Shown here one piece after another: positions 23,017 to 34,195 of a stretch of DNA of 64,000 nt. A model generated the notes under the pieces. The model did not search any database and was not told the origin of the DNA. It was given only the letters and a program-made list of their open reading frames with translations. Numbering within the stretch: position 1 is the first letter of the stretch; every line of letters begins with the position of its first letter. The DNA is from Eonycteris spelaea. Its lineage: Eukaryota; Chordata; Mammalia; Chiroptera; Pteropodidae. Position numbers and translations under genes: made by a program. The DNA lies in the NCBI GenBank assembly GCA_003508835.1, contig PUFA01000183.1, forward strand, positions 434,001-498,000, in the 5' to 3' direction.

Positions 23017-23307
23017 AGTGTCGTTAATTATAACTTTTCAAGAGACAAAAACATATTTCTTACATAATATTTAAATGAAATGGTTGCAGTATGTCCAAAC
23101 CATGGCAGAGATCTGCAGAAAATGTTGAAAAACTTTGTTCTGAAAGTGCGTTGTCTTAGTGACCTGTTGATACCTTTTTCCAGTTTGCAAATTTGCTGCT
23201 TCTTAGCCAGAGTTGACAGCTCGAAGGTGCCCAACGCAATGTGTTACATGAGCTTTAAAATTAAAACAAACAAGGAGTCCAGCCTAGCATACATTTCATG
23301 TTCCCTG
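23016..23307. other. Unassigned sequence between two CA arrays
   Basis: No gene recognised. Frames on both strands overlap here (plus 23080-23409, minus 23028-23234) without domains. Confidence 0.4.
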
Positions 23308-23324
23308 CACGCGCGCGCGCGCGC

Positions 23325-23375
<51 letters not shown>
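23308..23375. repeat. (CG)n fused to (CA)n, Z-DNA-prone tract
   Basis: A pure alternating CG tract at about 23308-23330, broken once by a CC step at 23324-23325, runs directly into about 22 CA dinucleotides. Both halves alternate purine and pyrimidine and are classic left-handed-DNA formers. It holds ten or so CpG steps in a window that otherwise has very few. Confidence 0.95.
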
Positions 23376-23377
<2 letters not shown>

Positions 23378-23689
23378 TCTCAAGAGAGAATATGGCAGAG
23401 GTTTGGTAGCAGTTTCTATCTTCTGGATAGTTTATGGGTTTGACTTGATGATAAACATTTAAGACAAAAATTACCATCTCTCTGGTAATTTACTGGCCCC
23501 CTTGAATATTACAAAAAGCATAGGGTACATCATCTCTGGACTTAGCTTTCACCCTTATTGAAGCATACACATTGGAACTTTTAATGCAATAATTTTTATT
23601 AATCCATTGTAACTAAAATAGATTCTACATAATATGGTTCAACATAGTATCTTCTTAGAATAAAATGTAAATACCTTACCTTGCTCTCC
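23376..23689. other. Unassigned sequence
   Basis: No gene or repeat recognised. Confidence 0.4.
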
Positions 23690-24118
23690 AAGATTGGGTT
23701 CCTGTCTACTATCCTGCATTAACTCATACCTCACTTCCTCTTGCCAGCCTCCAAGTGTTTATTCCCACTTGGCTTTTGTGCTTGCTGTTCTTATCTTTTG
23801 GAATGTAATTCCCCCAGATATTTTTATCATTTAGCTTCTCTTTTTAAATGGTACTTTCCCTAGAAGTCATCCCACTAACACCTCATCTATTTCCTGTCAG
23901 ATTCTCTACCACATTGATTTTTTTTTTTTAGTACATCTAACAGTCTTTAAAAACCTTGTTTGTTGATTTTTTAATTTGGGAATTATTAGTCTTCCTTCAC
24001 CAAAACTTAAGCTCTGTGATGGCAGAGACTTTGTCTTGCTTACCACTATATCCCTAATGCCTAGCACATAGTAGTTGTTCAACAAATATTGAATGAATGA
24101 ATGATGAATAAGTGAATG
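23690..24118 (+). repeat. L2 LINE 3' portion
   Basis: L2 blocks in order: 'ctcacttcctcttgccagcc', 'gtgcttgctgttcttatctt', 'ttggaatgtaattcccccag', 'gtactttccctagaagtcat', 'aaaacttaagctctgtgatg', 'gcagagactttgtcttgctt' and 'ctagcacatagtagttgttc', ending in the tail 'aacaaatattgaatgaatga'. Confidence 0.93.
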
Positions 24119-24837
24119 AAAACTATCCCCCACATAGACATCATATGGAGAACATAAAGGAATGATCTTAGAACGAATCCGTTAGAGCATAGAGTATAAG
24201 CAGCAGTAAATGAGAAAAAACCTAAGGACCAATGAACAGAAAAGAAGCAATTTCAGGACCCATTAAATAATTAGAATCAGGATTTTTTAAAAAAGATTAA
24301 AGAATAAAGTAGCCCCTCCAAACAAATAATGGATTAATGTATAGGCACCCTGCACTAGGGAAGTCTTACAGCATGTGACAAGTCGTCAGCCATTGAGCTA
24401 AAGTTTCAGAAAAGGACTCAACATTTGGAGAAAATTCAGTAAAACTAGGCAGGACCCTGGTCTATAGGCCTATCCATGAGTCTATGGAACAAGGCAAAAT
24501 TTTTGTGAGAAAAAGACCAAATAGAATCCAGAATTAAATCAGAGTTCCATTATTTTGGCCCCTCCTCTCTCAAATGCAAAGGTCAATGCTTGGTGCTAAG
24601 GATCAGGGTGGACAGGGCCTGTGGGCACAGGTCAGGGTGAGAGGGTAGCCCCACATAAGGAAAGGCTAGGAAACAGAAACAAAAAGAGGAGAGCAGACAT
24701 TTGTTATGATGATGATGTCCAAAAGTGAATTTGGAAGTAGGAAATATTGTCTCCCAAGAACACATGGTGTGATGGGCTTCAGCCCCACGACAAAGCATTA
24801 TGTAGACACTCCCTACCCCTGCCACACACACACACTC
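24119..24837. other. Unassigned sequence
   Basis: No gene or repeat recognised. A short 'gatgatgatg' run lies near 24706-24716. Confidence 0.4.
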
Positions 24838-24975
24838 TTACACCTGTGCATTTGCTGTTTTCTGTTCCTTGGAGTACCTTCTCCCACTTTTTAACTGGCA
24901 AACTCTCACTCACTATTCAGAAACCAACTCAAATGTCAACACTATTGTGAGCACACACAGGTGTACTTCCCATGG
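24838..24975 (+). repeat. L2 LINE fragment
   Basis: 'cacctgtgcatttgctgttt', 'tccttggagtaccttctccc' and 'cagaaaccaactcaaatgtc' correspond to the L2 blocks 'cacttgctgttccctctgcctggaa...ctcaaatgtcacctcc'. Confidence 0.5.
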
Positions 24976-25879
24976 ATACCTTACATCTAGTCACACTCAC
25001 AATATCCAGGTCTGGCTCAGTGGCTTGCATATCTTCAAGGATCTGTTCTGTCCCTTAGCAATCAATAAGTCCTCATGATTGAGGGCAGTCAAGAGGGTCT
25101 TGCCCAGGCCCTGTGTCCCCCAGTTCACACTCTGTACAGAGAGATTGGCATAGTCAGAAGCCAGAGCAGCAGACCCGTGCTATGCTCATGCCTTAGTCAC
25201 TGACCTTCATGGTCAAGATGGACAGTACTCACTTCCTGATGTGAGGTCCAGGCCAGGCACCCAACATGTGACAGTCTTTTCATTTCTGGGCTCACGCAGA
25301 CCATCAGATGCTTTGTGGAGCTGCCAGTTGGCTGAGTCTGCTGCTCTTCCTCCCTGCCTCGCAGGTTCATGGTTCACCATCACATGACTCCAAAACAACG
25401 CTCTCCAGTTCTGATTGCCGGACATGTTGTCTGCTCTGTGGCTTCTTTCAGCCAGACAGCCATTTAGTCAACACTCACCATGGGAGTAGAGCAAGACACA
25501 GTGCTAGGTCTTGTGGAGCTGGACAGGAAGGCAGGATGTGGGGAACCTGACTCTGTGGGCCTCCAGCTCTGCCAACTCCCATCTGGGACTATCAACAACA
25601 GGCCCAACCGAAGGTCAGCAAAGACTCATACATCAAAGAAGCCTTTCAGAGGAGGGAATGGGAGAGAAAATAAGCCAAATGATGATTAAGACTGAGGTAA
25701 AAACCTTCTGAGTTGAAATATTACATAAATTCCCAAAAGTTAAGCTTCCTTTTTCCCTTTGAGTTATGTTCTGTGAAATATATAAATATATAGTAGTCCC
25801 ACAAAAAAAATGTAATTATTTATAATATGTATGTGATAGATGTATTAGTGATATTTTAGGTGTGTGATAATTACAGCTA
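24976..25879. other. Unassigned sequence
   Basis: No gene or confident repeat. The part 25465-25545 resembles a reverse L2 end ('caagacacagtgctaggtct') but is short. Several overlapping frames of 60-80 codons on both strands show no domain. Confidence 0.4.
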
Positions 25880-26078
25880 GTGGGAAGGCCTCACATTTTA
25901 GAGTCTGGGAAGCCAGGGTCTAAATCCAGTTCTGTGAAAACAACCATTCTGTGTTACCTCAAACAAATCATCCCATTTACATACCTGAGCTGTATCAGCT
26001 GTAAAAGGACTTTGTTGACAGGGTCACTTGGAGGATCAAATCAAAGACTATATGCAAAATATTTGGCACCTACCTCTC
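25880..26078 (+). repeat. MIR SINE
   Basis: 'ttagagtctgggaagccagg', 'gtctaaatccagttctgtga', then 'tgttacctcaaacaaatcat', 'cttggaggatcaaatcaaag' and 'tgcaaaatatttggcaccta' follow the MIR order. The 97-codon frame at 25880-26173 is this SINE. Confidence 0.75.
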
Positions 26079-28029
26079 CCCTTGTTGACATCAAGGATAC
26101 TATTTCTGAAATATATCCTATTGCATTCCCAAGGCCTATTTTCCCAAGCAAGGATAAAGTTAATTCTACCTAGACCAAAGAAGGTCATAAAATAGAAATG
26201 CATAAATAAATCAGTGAGAACCTCCCAGAAGGTAGAAAAAGAGGATGCTGTGAAGTTAGTGGGAGCTCCTTCCCCCTAGAAGGAAAGTAGAGGAGGTGGG
26301 AACAGAGGGGAGAATAGGGCAGTGGTCAGCCCAAGAAGCAACTTCCCTTTGTCCACCACCCTTCAGGTGACTCTTGAGAGGGGCAGTGAGAGGAGATAGT
26401 TAGAAACTCTCTATAGGTCTGAGAAACTACTAGAATACTGAAGTCAGTTTAGTTTCCTTGGATACAGCCTGAAAAGCCTGAAAACTTTTAATTGAAGGCC
26501 TGCATTGGGGTCCAGGGCATCCAGAGTGGCGTGGGGGCAGGTAGAGAAATACAAACTGAGGGGGAGTATAGGAGCAGCCCTCAGGGGTCTCACACAATGA
26601 AAGCAGGTGGGAAGAATGTGGCTGTGGGTCTCTCAGGCTCCCAGGACCTCAGCAGTGCTTAAAATACCAGAAGATCAGAAGGAAGACAGTCAGGAATAGG
26701 AGGCTACAGATACAGAGACCTCTAAGCAGAGGCAGAAGCCCTGTTTACAGATGTGCACAGGAGCCCTCAGTAGACACCCACACAGCGTGTACAGTGCCAG
26801 GAAGGAGGACACATAGCTCTGGAGGCCAGCAATGACCCAGGCACATCCTTGAAACTTCCTTCGCCTCCGCCATGATGTTACATGCTCTTCCCCTTAGACT
26901 CTGGCACTGTTAGTTGAAGGGAAAAATAAGATGAGCAAGAAAAAAATCCCAAAGGACCACTAATTTTCCAAAATAAGCTATGCAAACATGAAAGAAGCTG
27001 TTTGAAACCAGAGAGCCAGAATTGCATTAAATTAGAACATTAAAGCATGCTTTGCCACCCTCGTCTCCCCTTCTGCTACCAAGTGAGAAATGAGGCCTTG
27101 AAAGGAGATGAGAACAGTTATAAATCTTTGCAGATCCAAGTACTAATGAGTACACTTCAATGTCCACTACTTGCTCAATTGTTAGTGTTGTTACTATTGT
27201 TCTTTATTGCTACATTTGATTGTTTTAACCTGTAAATATGGCAGTTTCAAAAGATTCAAACTAATGGATACTTTTATGCAACCAAGATATGGAAAAGGGA
27301 TTTCTTTTCCTCTAACCCAGACAAAACCATGTCTGAAGGTGGGGCATCAGGCAGGTGTGGGAGGCCAAGAAGTCTATACCTAATGTATTCTCTTTGCAGA
27401 ACATTTTTCTATCTGTGCCCATTTCCGCTTCCCACCACTTCTCCACTTGAATCACCCAGTGCAGTAATGAGGAAATCAAACAGTGTGCTTATCCACTTGA
27501 AGTAGTTTCTAACAAATAAAGAGAGTTGTTTCTTTACTCAGAGAAGTCTTCTCTAATAATTGTGGCACTTTTTACTCTAAGAAGTTGCTCAGGCTGCATT
27601 TTGGTTGAAAATATAAGGTAAGCCATCAACAATCCTCTGAGGCCAGTATCTCAGTGTTTCTCATTTGATTTTCTACAGGTCTGAAGTTTGTGAAGCAAAG
27701 TAGACAATGTACGTTTATGCTATTTTTGGAACACAGTCCATATACACAGAGTAGAACAGAACAGATCTGGGTTCTCCATCTCTCTTCAACTGAGAGCAAG
27801 CTGGCCCATGACCCCTACGTCCTCAACAGTCACAACATCTCAGCGTGAGAAGACTCAGAAGTCATGCAACCATGTCCCTGCCTTATCTCCAGTGAAAACT
27901 GCCCACAAACCACTCTTGAGCAATGACACTACCTCAGCTTACGCACATCCAGAAACAAAGAGCTCATTTCTTCCCTGTCCACTATATGAGAGTGTTCTTT
28001 CTAATGTTAAATCATAATGTGACTACATG
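26079..28029. other. Unassigned sequence
   Basis: About 1.95 kb with no recognised gene or repeat. GC is somewhat higher at 26220-26880, with many agg/cag words but no CpG clustering and no promoter-like island. Frames are short and domain-free. Confidence 0.45.
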
Positions 28030-28285
28030 CAGAGGTTACTAGCCTGGGTTTGGGAGTTGGTGAGATAAAGGGTCTAATCCTAGCTCTTTGTATTGTTAGT
28101 TGTGTGGCCATTAGCAAAGAACTAAGCTCTGTTTGCCTCAGTGTGTCATTTTCTAATGGGTAAAGAGGAATACATATGTTACTTCAGAGGGCTGTGGTGA
28201 GAACTGACTAAGGAATACCTTATAATGTATAACCAGGTCCTAGTGTGGAGGATCCACTCAATTACTGCCATGCATTAGTGCATCA
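28030..28285 (+). repeat. MIR SINE
   Basis: 'ctagcctgggtttgggagtt', 'ggtctaatcctagctctttg', 'ttagttgtgtggccattagc', 'ctctgtttgcctcagtgtgt', 'cattttctaatgggtaaaga' and 'gggctgtggtgagaactgac' track the MIR consensus nearly end to end. Confidence 0.85.
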
Positions 28286-28929
28286 TCACCATTATTGGGT
28301 ATAGTTCTGCGTTCCAGGGCAACAAAGAACAAATCCAATATTCTCTTCCACTTTAAATATTTGAAGACAGCTATCATAGGCCTCTAAGTCTAATATCTCG
28401 ATTCCTTCAGTTGCATCCAGATGTCTTGGAATTCCATTCTTACACTTTTAATCCTTCCAGAGGCTTCTGTGCTCCCAGGAGCTCTCTCCAATCCCATACT
28501 GCCCACCTCAGTCTTGGAACCTGAGGTCCAGTTCTTCTGTGAATCTTAGGAAATTTTCTGTCTGCTTTCCACCTCTCAGAACCCACTCCATTCTTCTCTG
28601 AGCTTCTCTCTCCCAGTGCATCTCAGTCCATCCTCTACTATTAGCTAGAACGAGACACCTTTCAATTTATTATGTATGTGTAGCTATCGATGGGTGCAGA
28701 GCCAGGGGCAGTGTAGTGTGGTCTATGGCAGACACTCAGAAACTGACTTCAATGAGTGGCCAGTGGAAACCTATAAATGCCTGTGATTGGAGGAGTCAGA
28801 ATCATCATTACAGAACCTTATCAAACTGTCCCTCCTGAGTGTGTTTCTTGGTTGTATATAGATCAAGATTGCATGTAGTTTCCTCCTTAATGAAACTGGA
28901 TAGATGCCTGAGCTAACTCTTTCAATCTG
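28286..28929. other. Unassigned C/T-rich sequence
   Basis: No gene recognised. The pyrimidine-rich part at 28430-28640 does not match a family I can name. Confidence 0.4.
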
Positions 28930-29068
28930 AAATCAGCTGATTTATTTATTTGTTTGTTTATTGTCTGTCTTCCCTGACCAGTTCATCAACCTCTTAAAAG
29001 TGGAAAGCTTGTTCATTCTGTACCCCAGTGTCTTGCACATAGAAGACAATAAATATTAAATGAATGAA
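28930..29068 (+). repeat. L2 LINE 3' end
   Basis: 'tgatttatttatttgtttgt', 'tattgtctgtcttccctgac', 'ttctgtaccccagtgtcttg' and the tail 'caataaatattaaatgaatg' are the L2 3' terminus, including its tgaatgaatg end. Confidence 0.85.
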
Positions 29069-29740
29069 TGATATCAGTCTTTTAAGATTCTTTAATGAGA
29101 AAAAAAAAAAAACCCTTCCATGAATTCCAAGTAAGAAGAGAACAGGAAATAAGGAAGAAAATAGAAAGATTGTTAATTGCCATATTAGCTTGAGATTGAA
29201 ACAACTAGAAAAGCAAAAATCTGAATGTTTAATTATAAAATGCGAGCAAAGGCAGTTTTCACATAGGAGAAGGATTATGTCCTCAGGAAACAGATGGATA
29301 ATAAAATGCCAAGGATGGCTATTTCACACCCCCTCAAGACCTGTGCCCAGTTCCTTGCTGGAAGGACAGCACGATTTTTCATATCTTCCTGAGAATACTG
29401 TAACCAGAAATACTTCAAATGAAAATAAAAAAGAGTCAGGAAATCTTTGCCATGTACAGCATCTGGCCAGGAATAGGAACATCTGTTCCCAGCATGAACC
29501 CTATTAGCTTCATCATTTGGCTTTTAATGGAAAAAAAAAAATACAATTATGATACATGAGTGTAATTGGTGGCAAGGTAGCAACTCATGCTCTGCAGCAG
29601 GTGGTATGCTCAGGAGTAGACCTGGCCACTGGGGAGGAACACCCAAATGCCAAAGGACAAGCAACACATCAGCCACAACAGCTCCGTTACCTGGAGTCAG
29701 CAATACAAGCTTATAGAGGCAGAGGCCCCTGGGGACTAGA
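29069..29740. other. Unassigned sequence
   Basis: It starts with an A14-type run near 29099-29112. A 105-codon plus frame at 29190-29507 and an 81-codon frame at 29556-29801 have no recognisable domain. No repeat recognised. Confidence 0.4.
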
Positions 29741-29905
29741 AATACATATTTCTATTTATATAAATATAAATATAAATATTTCTATTTCTATATATAAATG
29801 AGATAGGAGAGAGAGAGTGGAGGAAGAAGAAAGAGGAAGGAGAAGAGAGAAGAGAGATGAGAAGGAGAAAGAAGAGATAGGAGGCATGAGAGAATAGCCA
29901 CAACT
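29741..29905. repeat. AT-rich array followed by a purine (GA-rich) tract
   Basis: The stretch 29745-29800 consists of tataaa/tttcta units. From 29800 to about 29905 the plus strand is almost all A and G. The reverse frame 29756-29980 (serine/leucine-rich) is the antisense of this tract. Confidence 0.85.
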
Positions 29906-30007
29906 ACCTAAGTCACACGAAGAAGGGGGCACAGAGAGAGAGAGAAGACCACACTGCTTGACAGATAATAGGAGCAGCAATATCCCACCATCACGGCAAC
30001 ATTAATT
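29906..30007. other. Short unassigned spacer
   Basis: Between the purine tract and the next MIR; nothing recognised. Confidence 0.4.
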
Positions 30008-30215
30008 CCTGAATATGTGACCTCAGATAGGTTGTCTAACCATTTTGTGGCTTGGTTTCCTCAAACCGTGAGAGGAGGAAATCATGGCACTTACCGCAGA
30101 GGGTCTATGTGAGTGTTTTGATAGTTAATGCACATAAGGAGCTCAGAGCAGCACTTGACTTTTGACTCCGAGTAAACCTTCAGAAAGTCTTGGCTGCCAT
30201 TTGTATTATTATTAC
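30008..30215 (+). repeat. MIR SINE
   Basis: 'atatgtgacctcagataggt', 'tgtctaaccattttgtggct', 'tggtttcctcaaaccgtgag' and 'agttaatgcacataaggagc' follow the MIR core and 3' end. Confidence 0.75.
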
Positions 30216-30540
30216 TACTATCATTATTACTATTATTTGTAAGATGGCATTTATTCGTTATAGCGCAACGAGCTAAGTACTGGTATTATTGCCAAGGCAA
30301 GAAGCAAGTGTATGGAGAAAAAACGGCTCAGCCTAGCTGTCTCTAGAACCCGTGCTCTTCACCAACTTTTATGCCGTACTCTACTGCCTCCCTAAGAATA
30401 CTCCTGAGCTTATTGCAGCTGTAGTGAAAACAAGCCACAAGCAGTGCACACGAAAGCTATGCCTTGACTTGTCATGCAGAAGGCCAGAAGCAGACTCCTT
30501 TCCAGGGTGTGCAGATGGTGCTAGTTGCACTTAAGGAAAC
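30216..30540. other. Unassigned sequence
   Basis: No gene or clear repeat. Around 30240-30380 there is a weak reverse-MIR flavour. Confidence 0.35.
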
Positions 30541-30722
30541 AGGTTGAAATTAGACAGACATGGGTTCAAATCCCAGCTCCACACTGAAGAACAGCGAACA
30601 TGACAAGAGAAAGGACCTCCTGGGTGAGCCTCTGTGCTCCTTGCAGGAAACAGAAAGGATTAAACAGGACCATGCAGGGACCTCACTGTGTTTGGCACTC
30701 AGCACACATGGTGCCCTTCATG
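30541..30722 (+). repeat. MIR SINE
   Basis: 'gaaattagacagacatgggt' and 'tcaaatcccagctccacact' are the 5' box-B-like head of MIR. 'gtgagcctctgtgctccttg' and 'gtgtttggcactcagcacac' are later blocks. Confidence 0.65.
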
Positions 30723-31289
30723 TCACTAAAGACATGTTGCTTGTGAAAGCTGAGAAGCACTGAGGTGATGGGACAAGGAGGCAGAAAGATAAAAGTGGAG
30801 AAGAGAGAGGGGAGTGATTGCCAGGTGGTAGACCTGGAAGCAGGGACCAGAGGTAGCAGAGTAGGGATGCCAGCTGCAGGCAATGGCAAAGAGAGGCTAG
30901 CTCCAGAGAAACTGAGAACAGCTGGGCCACCTGGAAGCCAGGGACCCTCCATTCACCTCAGCACCTCAACTCCTAGAGAGCCTTTCAGAATCATAGCATT
31001 GATGTTCCTGATAGCCAAATGAATAACAGGTTTAATCATGTACAAAATAATCTATATAAAAGGTCAGGGACTTATGGTATATCTTTTAAAAGGACTTTTT
31101 TACCAAGTGGTTAAAATTTGATAAAAGGCATGAAAAGGGGGGGTATGTTTTTAATATCAAAAAAAATAGACTATGCCAAAGGTTCATACACAATGGACTC
31201 TAATAAAACTGAGGAGTTGCTGTTTATATTTATGTGAAGTTCCTCATCTTGGAAGATACCTTCCTGATGTTTTAGCCGCATGGGTGCTG
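30723..31289. other. Unassigned sequence
   Basis: Opposed frames at 30683-30952 (minus) and 30765-31022 (plus) cover the same GC-richer DNA with no domain. No repeat recognised. Confidence 0.4.
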
Positions 31290-31490
31290 ACATATCAAAA
31301 TCTGTTTAATCTTGAGCAAGTTGCCTAACCTCTCTGAGCCTCAATTTTTTCATCTGGAAAAGGAGTACAACAGTACAACCTACCTTACAGATGGTTGTAA
31401 AATTCAATAAGATGATGCATATGAACAGGTCAGCATAATGCTTAGCACATAGAGAGAATTCAGTCAATTTAAGCTAATATATTATTGTTA
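31290..31490 (+). repeat. MIR SINE
   Basis: 'cttgagcaagttgcctaacc', 'tctctgagcctcaatttttt', 'catctggaaaaggagtacaa' and 'tgcttagcacatagagagaa' are textbook MIR blocks. Confidence 0.9.
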
Positions 31491-31579
31491 TTTGCATTAT
31501 TACTTGGCAATTACAATAGACATAGTGCTGTAATGTAGGTTAAGAACTATACAAATCTTATTTCTGGAAATTATTCAAA

Positions 31580-31815
31580 GTGAGTAATCAGAGATATCAA
31601 TTCCTCCCTCTGCCTCTCGCCCTGTATGCACCAGTTAGTTACCAAGTCCTCTTAACTACATAAGAACTTCTCTCCTTTACTCTGCCCTCTCCTCATGTAG
31701 TGTGCTTTCTCTCTCATGGATCTACCTCAGCCAACTGCAAAGTCCTCCTCACTGGTTCCTGCCGCTAATCTACTTAATCCATTCTTCAGATAAAAGCTTC
31801 CTAGGCCATCTTTGA
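31580..31815 (+). repeat. L2 LINE fragment, upstream portion
   Basis: 'tagttaccaagtcctcttaa', 'actctgccctctcctcatgt', 'cctcctcactggttcctgcc' and 'cttaatccattcttcagata' match the L2 segment that precedes its 3' domain. Confidence 0.5.
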
Positions 31816-31889
31816 AGTCTTAGCTTGTATTAAATTTAATTCGTTAACTTTTTTTTTATTTTACTTTATAGTATAATCGCATTTGCTTT

Positions 31890-32105
31890 TATTTTATTTT
31901 TTTATTTGAAAACTTTTTTCATTAGTTTCAAGTATACAGTACACTGGTTAATCATTTATATAGTTTATAAAATAATCCCCCTACTTGCTCCTTCTCCCCT
32001 CTGTTTTTCCACCTAGCCAATATATTAATGCTAACTGCATTCCCTATGCCATGCTTCTCATATCCCCGTGACCATCTATCAACTATTACACTTTTTTTTT
32101 TTTAA
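31890..32105 (-). mobile_element. L1 3' end, 5'-truncated, reverse
   Basis: The T-rich start is the A-tail in antisense. 'ttagtttcaagtatacagta', 'catttatatagtttataaaa' and 'ctgcattccctatgccatgc' are the reverse complement of the same L1 3' UTR that ends the larger L1 at 60.8 kb. Only about 200 bp were inserted. Confidence 0.75.
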
Positions 32106-33604
32106 AAATTATTTAAATGACTTACCATTTTGTTAAACCAACACTCTCAAAAATTTCCAAAACTTCTCCACTGCCTCTGTAATTAGTGCATAGTAGGCGC
32201 TAGGCAAATTGCTGTGGACTTGAACTACAGATGTAAAGAAAATATGTAAGCAAAAAATCTAATAATTAGTATGCAAATGTGACAATATTTAACAAATTAG
32301 GATGGTGAGATTATGATTTTTTTCCCTCAACTTCCCAAGTATAGAGACAAATATTTTCTCTGAGTCTGATTACTGAAAATGTCTTGTTACTATACAAAGG
32401 TGTGGAAGTATTGACCAGACACCACACAGCAGAGCATGCTGTGGTGACGGCCTGTGAGTGCTGTTTGCAGAGCCCCTGTGTGGTTCTCGATCAGTGTCCC
32501 TTCACCAGGAAAGAACAGGTACACAAAGTCTAACAGATCACATGCCACCTGAGTGTACATTAAAGAACAATGACCTCTACAGTCAGAAAAAAACACAACT
32601 GTGTTAGCCTCAGTCTACAGCAGTGGCCACCACCACACTTCCTGCCTGAGCCAAAGAGAGTAAGTGGACACACCACGGGCTTCAGCTTCCCTGCTCGACA
32701 TGTCCCAGGACTTGAGCTCTCCTTGGCTTCTTTTGCAGTCACACAAAAGAAGAAGTCCACCCACTACCTGCTCCCTCAAAGAAGTGGACGGCTCATCCGT
32801 GATTCTCCAGCAGCTTTAAAACACACATGATCATTCCCAGGACTTGCTGGCAGAAGCGGGTGTCTCTCTGTGTCCCTCCTTGCCTATAATGAAGAAAAAG
32901 AGCATCAAGCTCATGGGGTCCAATGTTGCAAGCAGTGATTTATTTGCACTTAGCAACCCTGGCTTCAGCTCAGTGACATCTGTAAGCCAAATGTTCTCAT
33001 TGAGCATGTGTTTTTCTTCAACTGTTGGCCCTCAGGTTGCTGCAGGCTTGGTGGGCCATCCTGCTGGAGACTGACAATTCACACTGCATCTTCAACTGAC
33101 AACAGGCCTTGGCATCAACTATTACAGGCACAAATGGCACAGCCTATTCTGTTTCTGGCTTGCGTCATCATACATTACCAGGTAACGGCACCTCACAAAC
33201 CTCTTAGTCATCATGACTCTTCTCAGAGATCTATTGCCTAAAGGAAAATGCTTTCCCTTTTTTTGAAAGTATCATTTTCTTCTTTTTTTCAATTGTTTCC
33301 TATTTGCAGTCTAAGAGCCAGTAAGGCAGATGGGTGAGGGAAGCCACCTGACAGAGGGGAGAAACTCATCCAAGGCACGCACTTCATAGAGCCTGTGGAG
33401 GGACTAGGCCCTGTGCAGACAACTATGGACATTCATGCCTCAGCTGTAAATGAACAACTTGCCCGAGAAATTGGCAATGGAAAGCTAGCAATGCTCATTC
33501 ATGCAGTGAAGCCCAGGCCCCAGCTACTAAGAGTCATGACTCTGAACAGACAGACAGACAAGCAATCAAGAACAACAACAAAAAAAAAAGGATGAAAATT
33601 TAGG
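32106..33604. other. Unassigned sequence with several short frames
   Basis: About 1.5 kb with no repeat recognised. Frames of 66-86 codons lie on both strands (for example plus 32570-32830 and 32844-33074). No domain is seen and the frames overlap antisense. It could hold a decayed pseudogene, but nothing identifies a parent. Confidence 0.4.
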
Positions 33605-33850
33605 AGACAGGCACTGGAGTTAGATAGATAAACATGGATTTATATCCCAGTTCTTGTACGAACAGAGGCACCTTGGACAACTAAAAGTCTCTGTGCTTTA
33701 GGTTTCTCTTCTGAAAAAAAAAAAAAAGGTGGGGATAATTGTCCAAATTTCATAGAATTGATGGTAAAGATTAAATGGGAATTCATGCAAATTTTTAGCA
33801 TAGTCTCTAATACCTAGTAAGTTCTTAATAAATATTAAGTGTCATTAACA
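33605..33850 (+). repeat. MIR SINE
   Basis: 'gagttagatagataaacatg', 'gatttatatcccagttcttg', a decayed core, then 'attgatggtaaagattaaat' and 'aagttcttaataaatattaa'. An A-run of about 14 interrupts it at 33714-33727. Confidence 0.75.
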
Positions 33851-33914
33851 CTGTGTCATTATTAGTCAAGACATGCACAAGGATGCGATATGTTTCAGAT
33901 AATTTTTGGCCTCC

Positions 33915-34195
33915 CAATTTTTGGTTTATGTAATTACTTCCATAACAAGAACCCTTATCCCTTCCCCATCTTTCCTCCCTCACTCTCAACTCAGTGTGCC
34001 TATTCTTACTCATGAGTCCTGTAGCATTCTGTACTGGTCCTATAGATGTGTGTCTTTGTCATTTGCTCTTCCTGAGATAGTTCCTCAAGGGTATGGACTG
34101 CTTTTCTGAGCTTAGTCGTATTTTTTAGTGTCTGGGATGCTGCTTCCCATATAATATGTCCTCAACATTGTGCTTGCTGAATGAAATTCTTGTCT
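33915..34195 (+). repeat. L2 LINE 3' end
   Basis: 'ttcctcaagggtatggactg', 'cttttctgagcttagtcgta' and 'tgtcctcaacattgtgcttg' followed by 'ctgaatgaaa' fit the L2 terminus; the upstream part is decayed. Confidence 0.5.

Noticed and set aside
23080..23409. Frame with an ARA/HTHTHT tail
   Set aside because: The tail is the CG/CA microsatellite; the rest has no domain.
32570..33241. Cluster of short plus-strand frames as a decayed multi-exon gene
   Set aside because: Frames overlap each other and antisense frames, and none has a recognisable motif. A GTAAGT at 32659 alone is not evidence.
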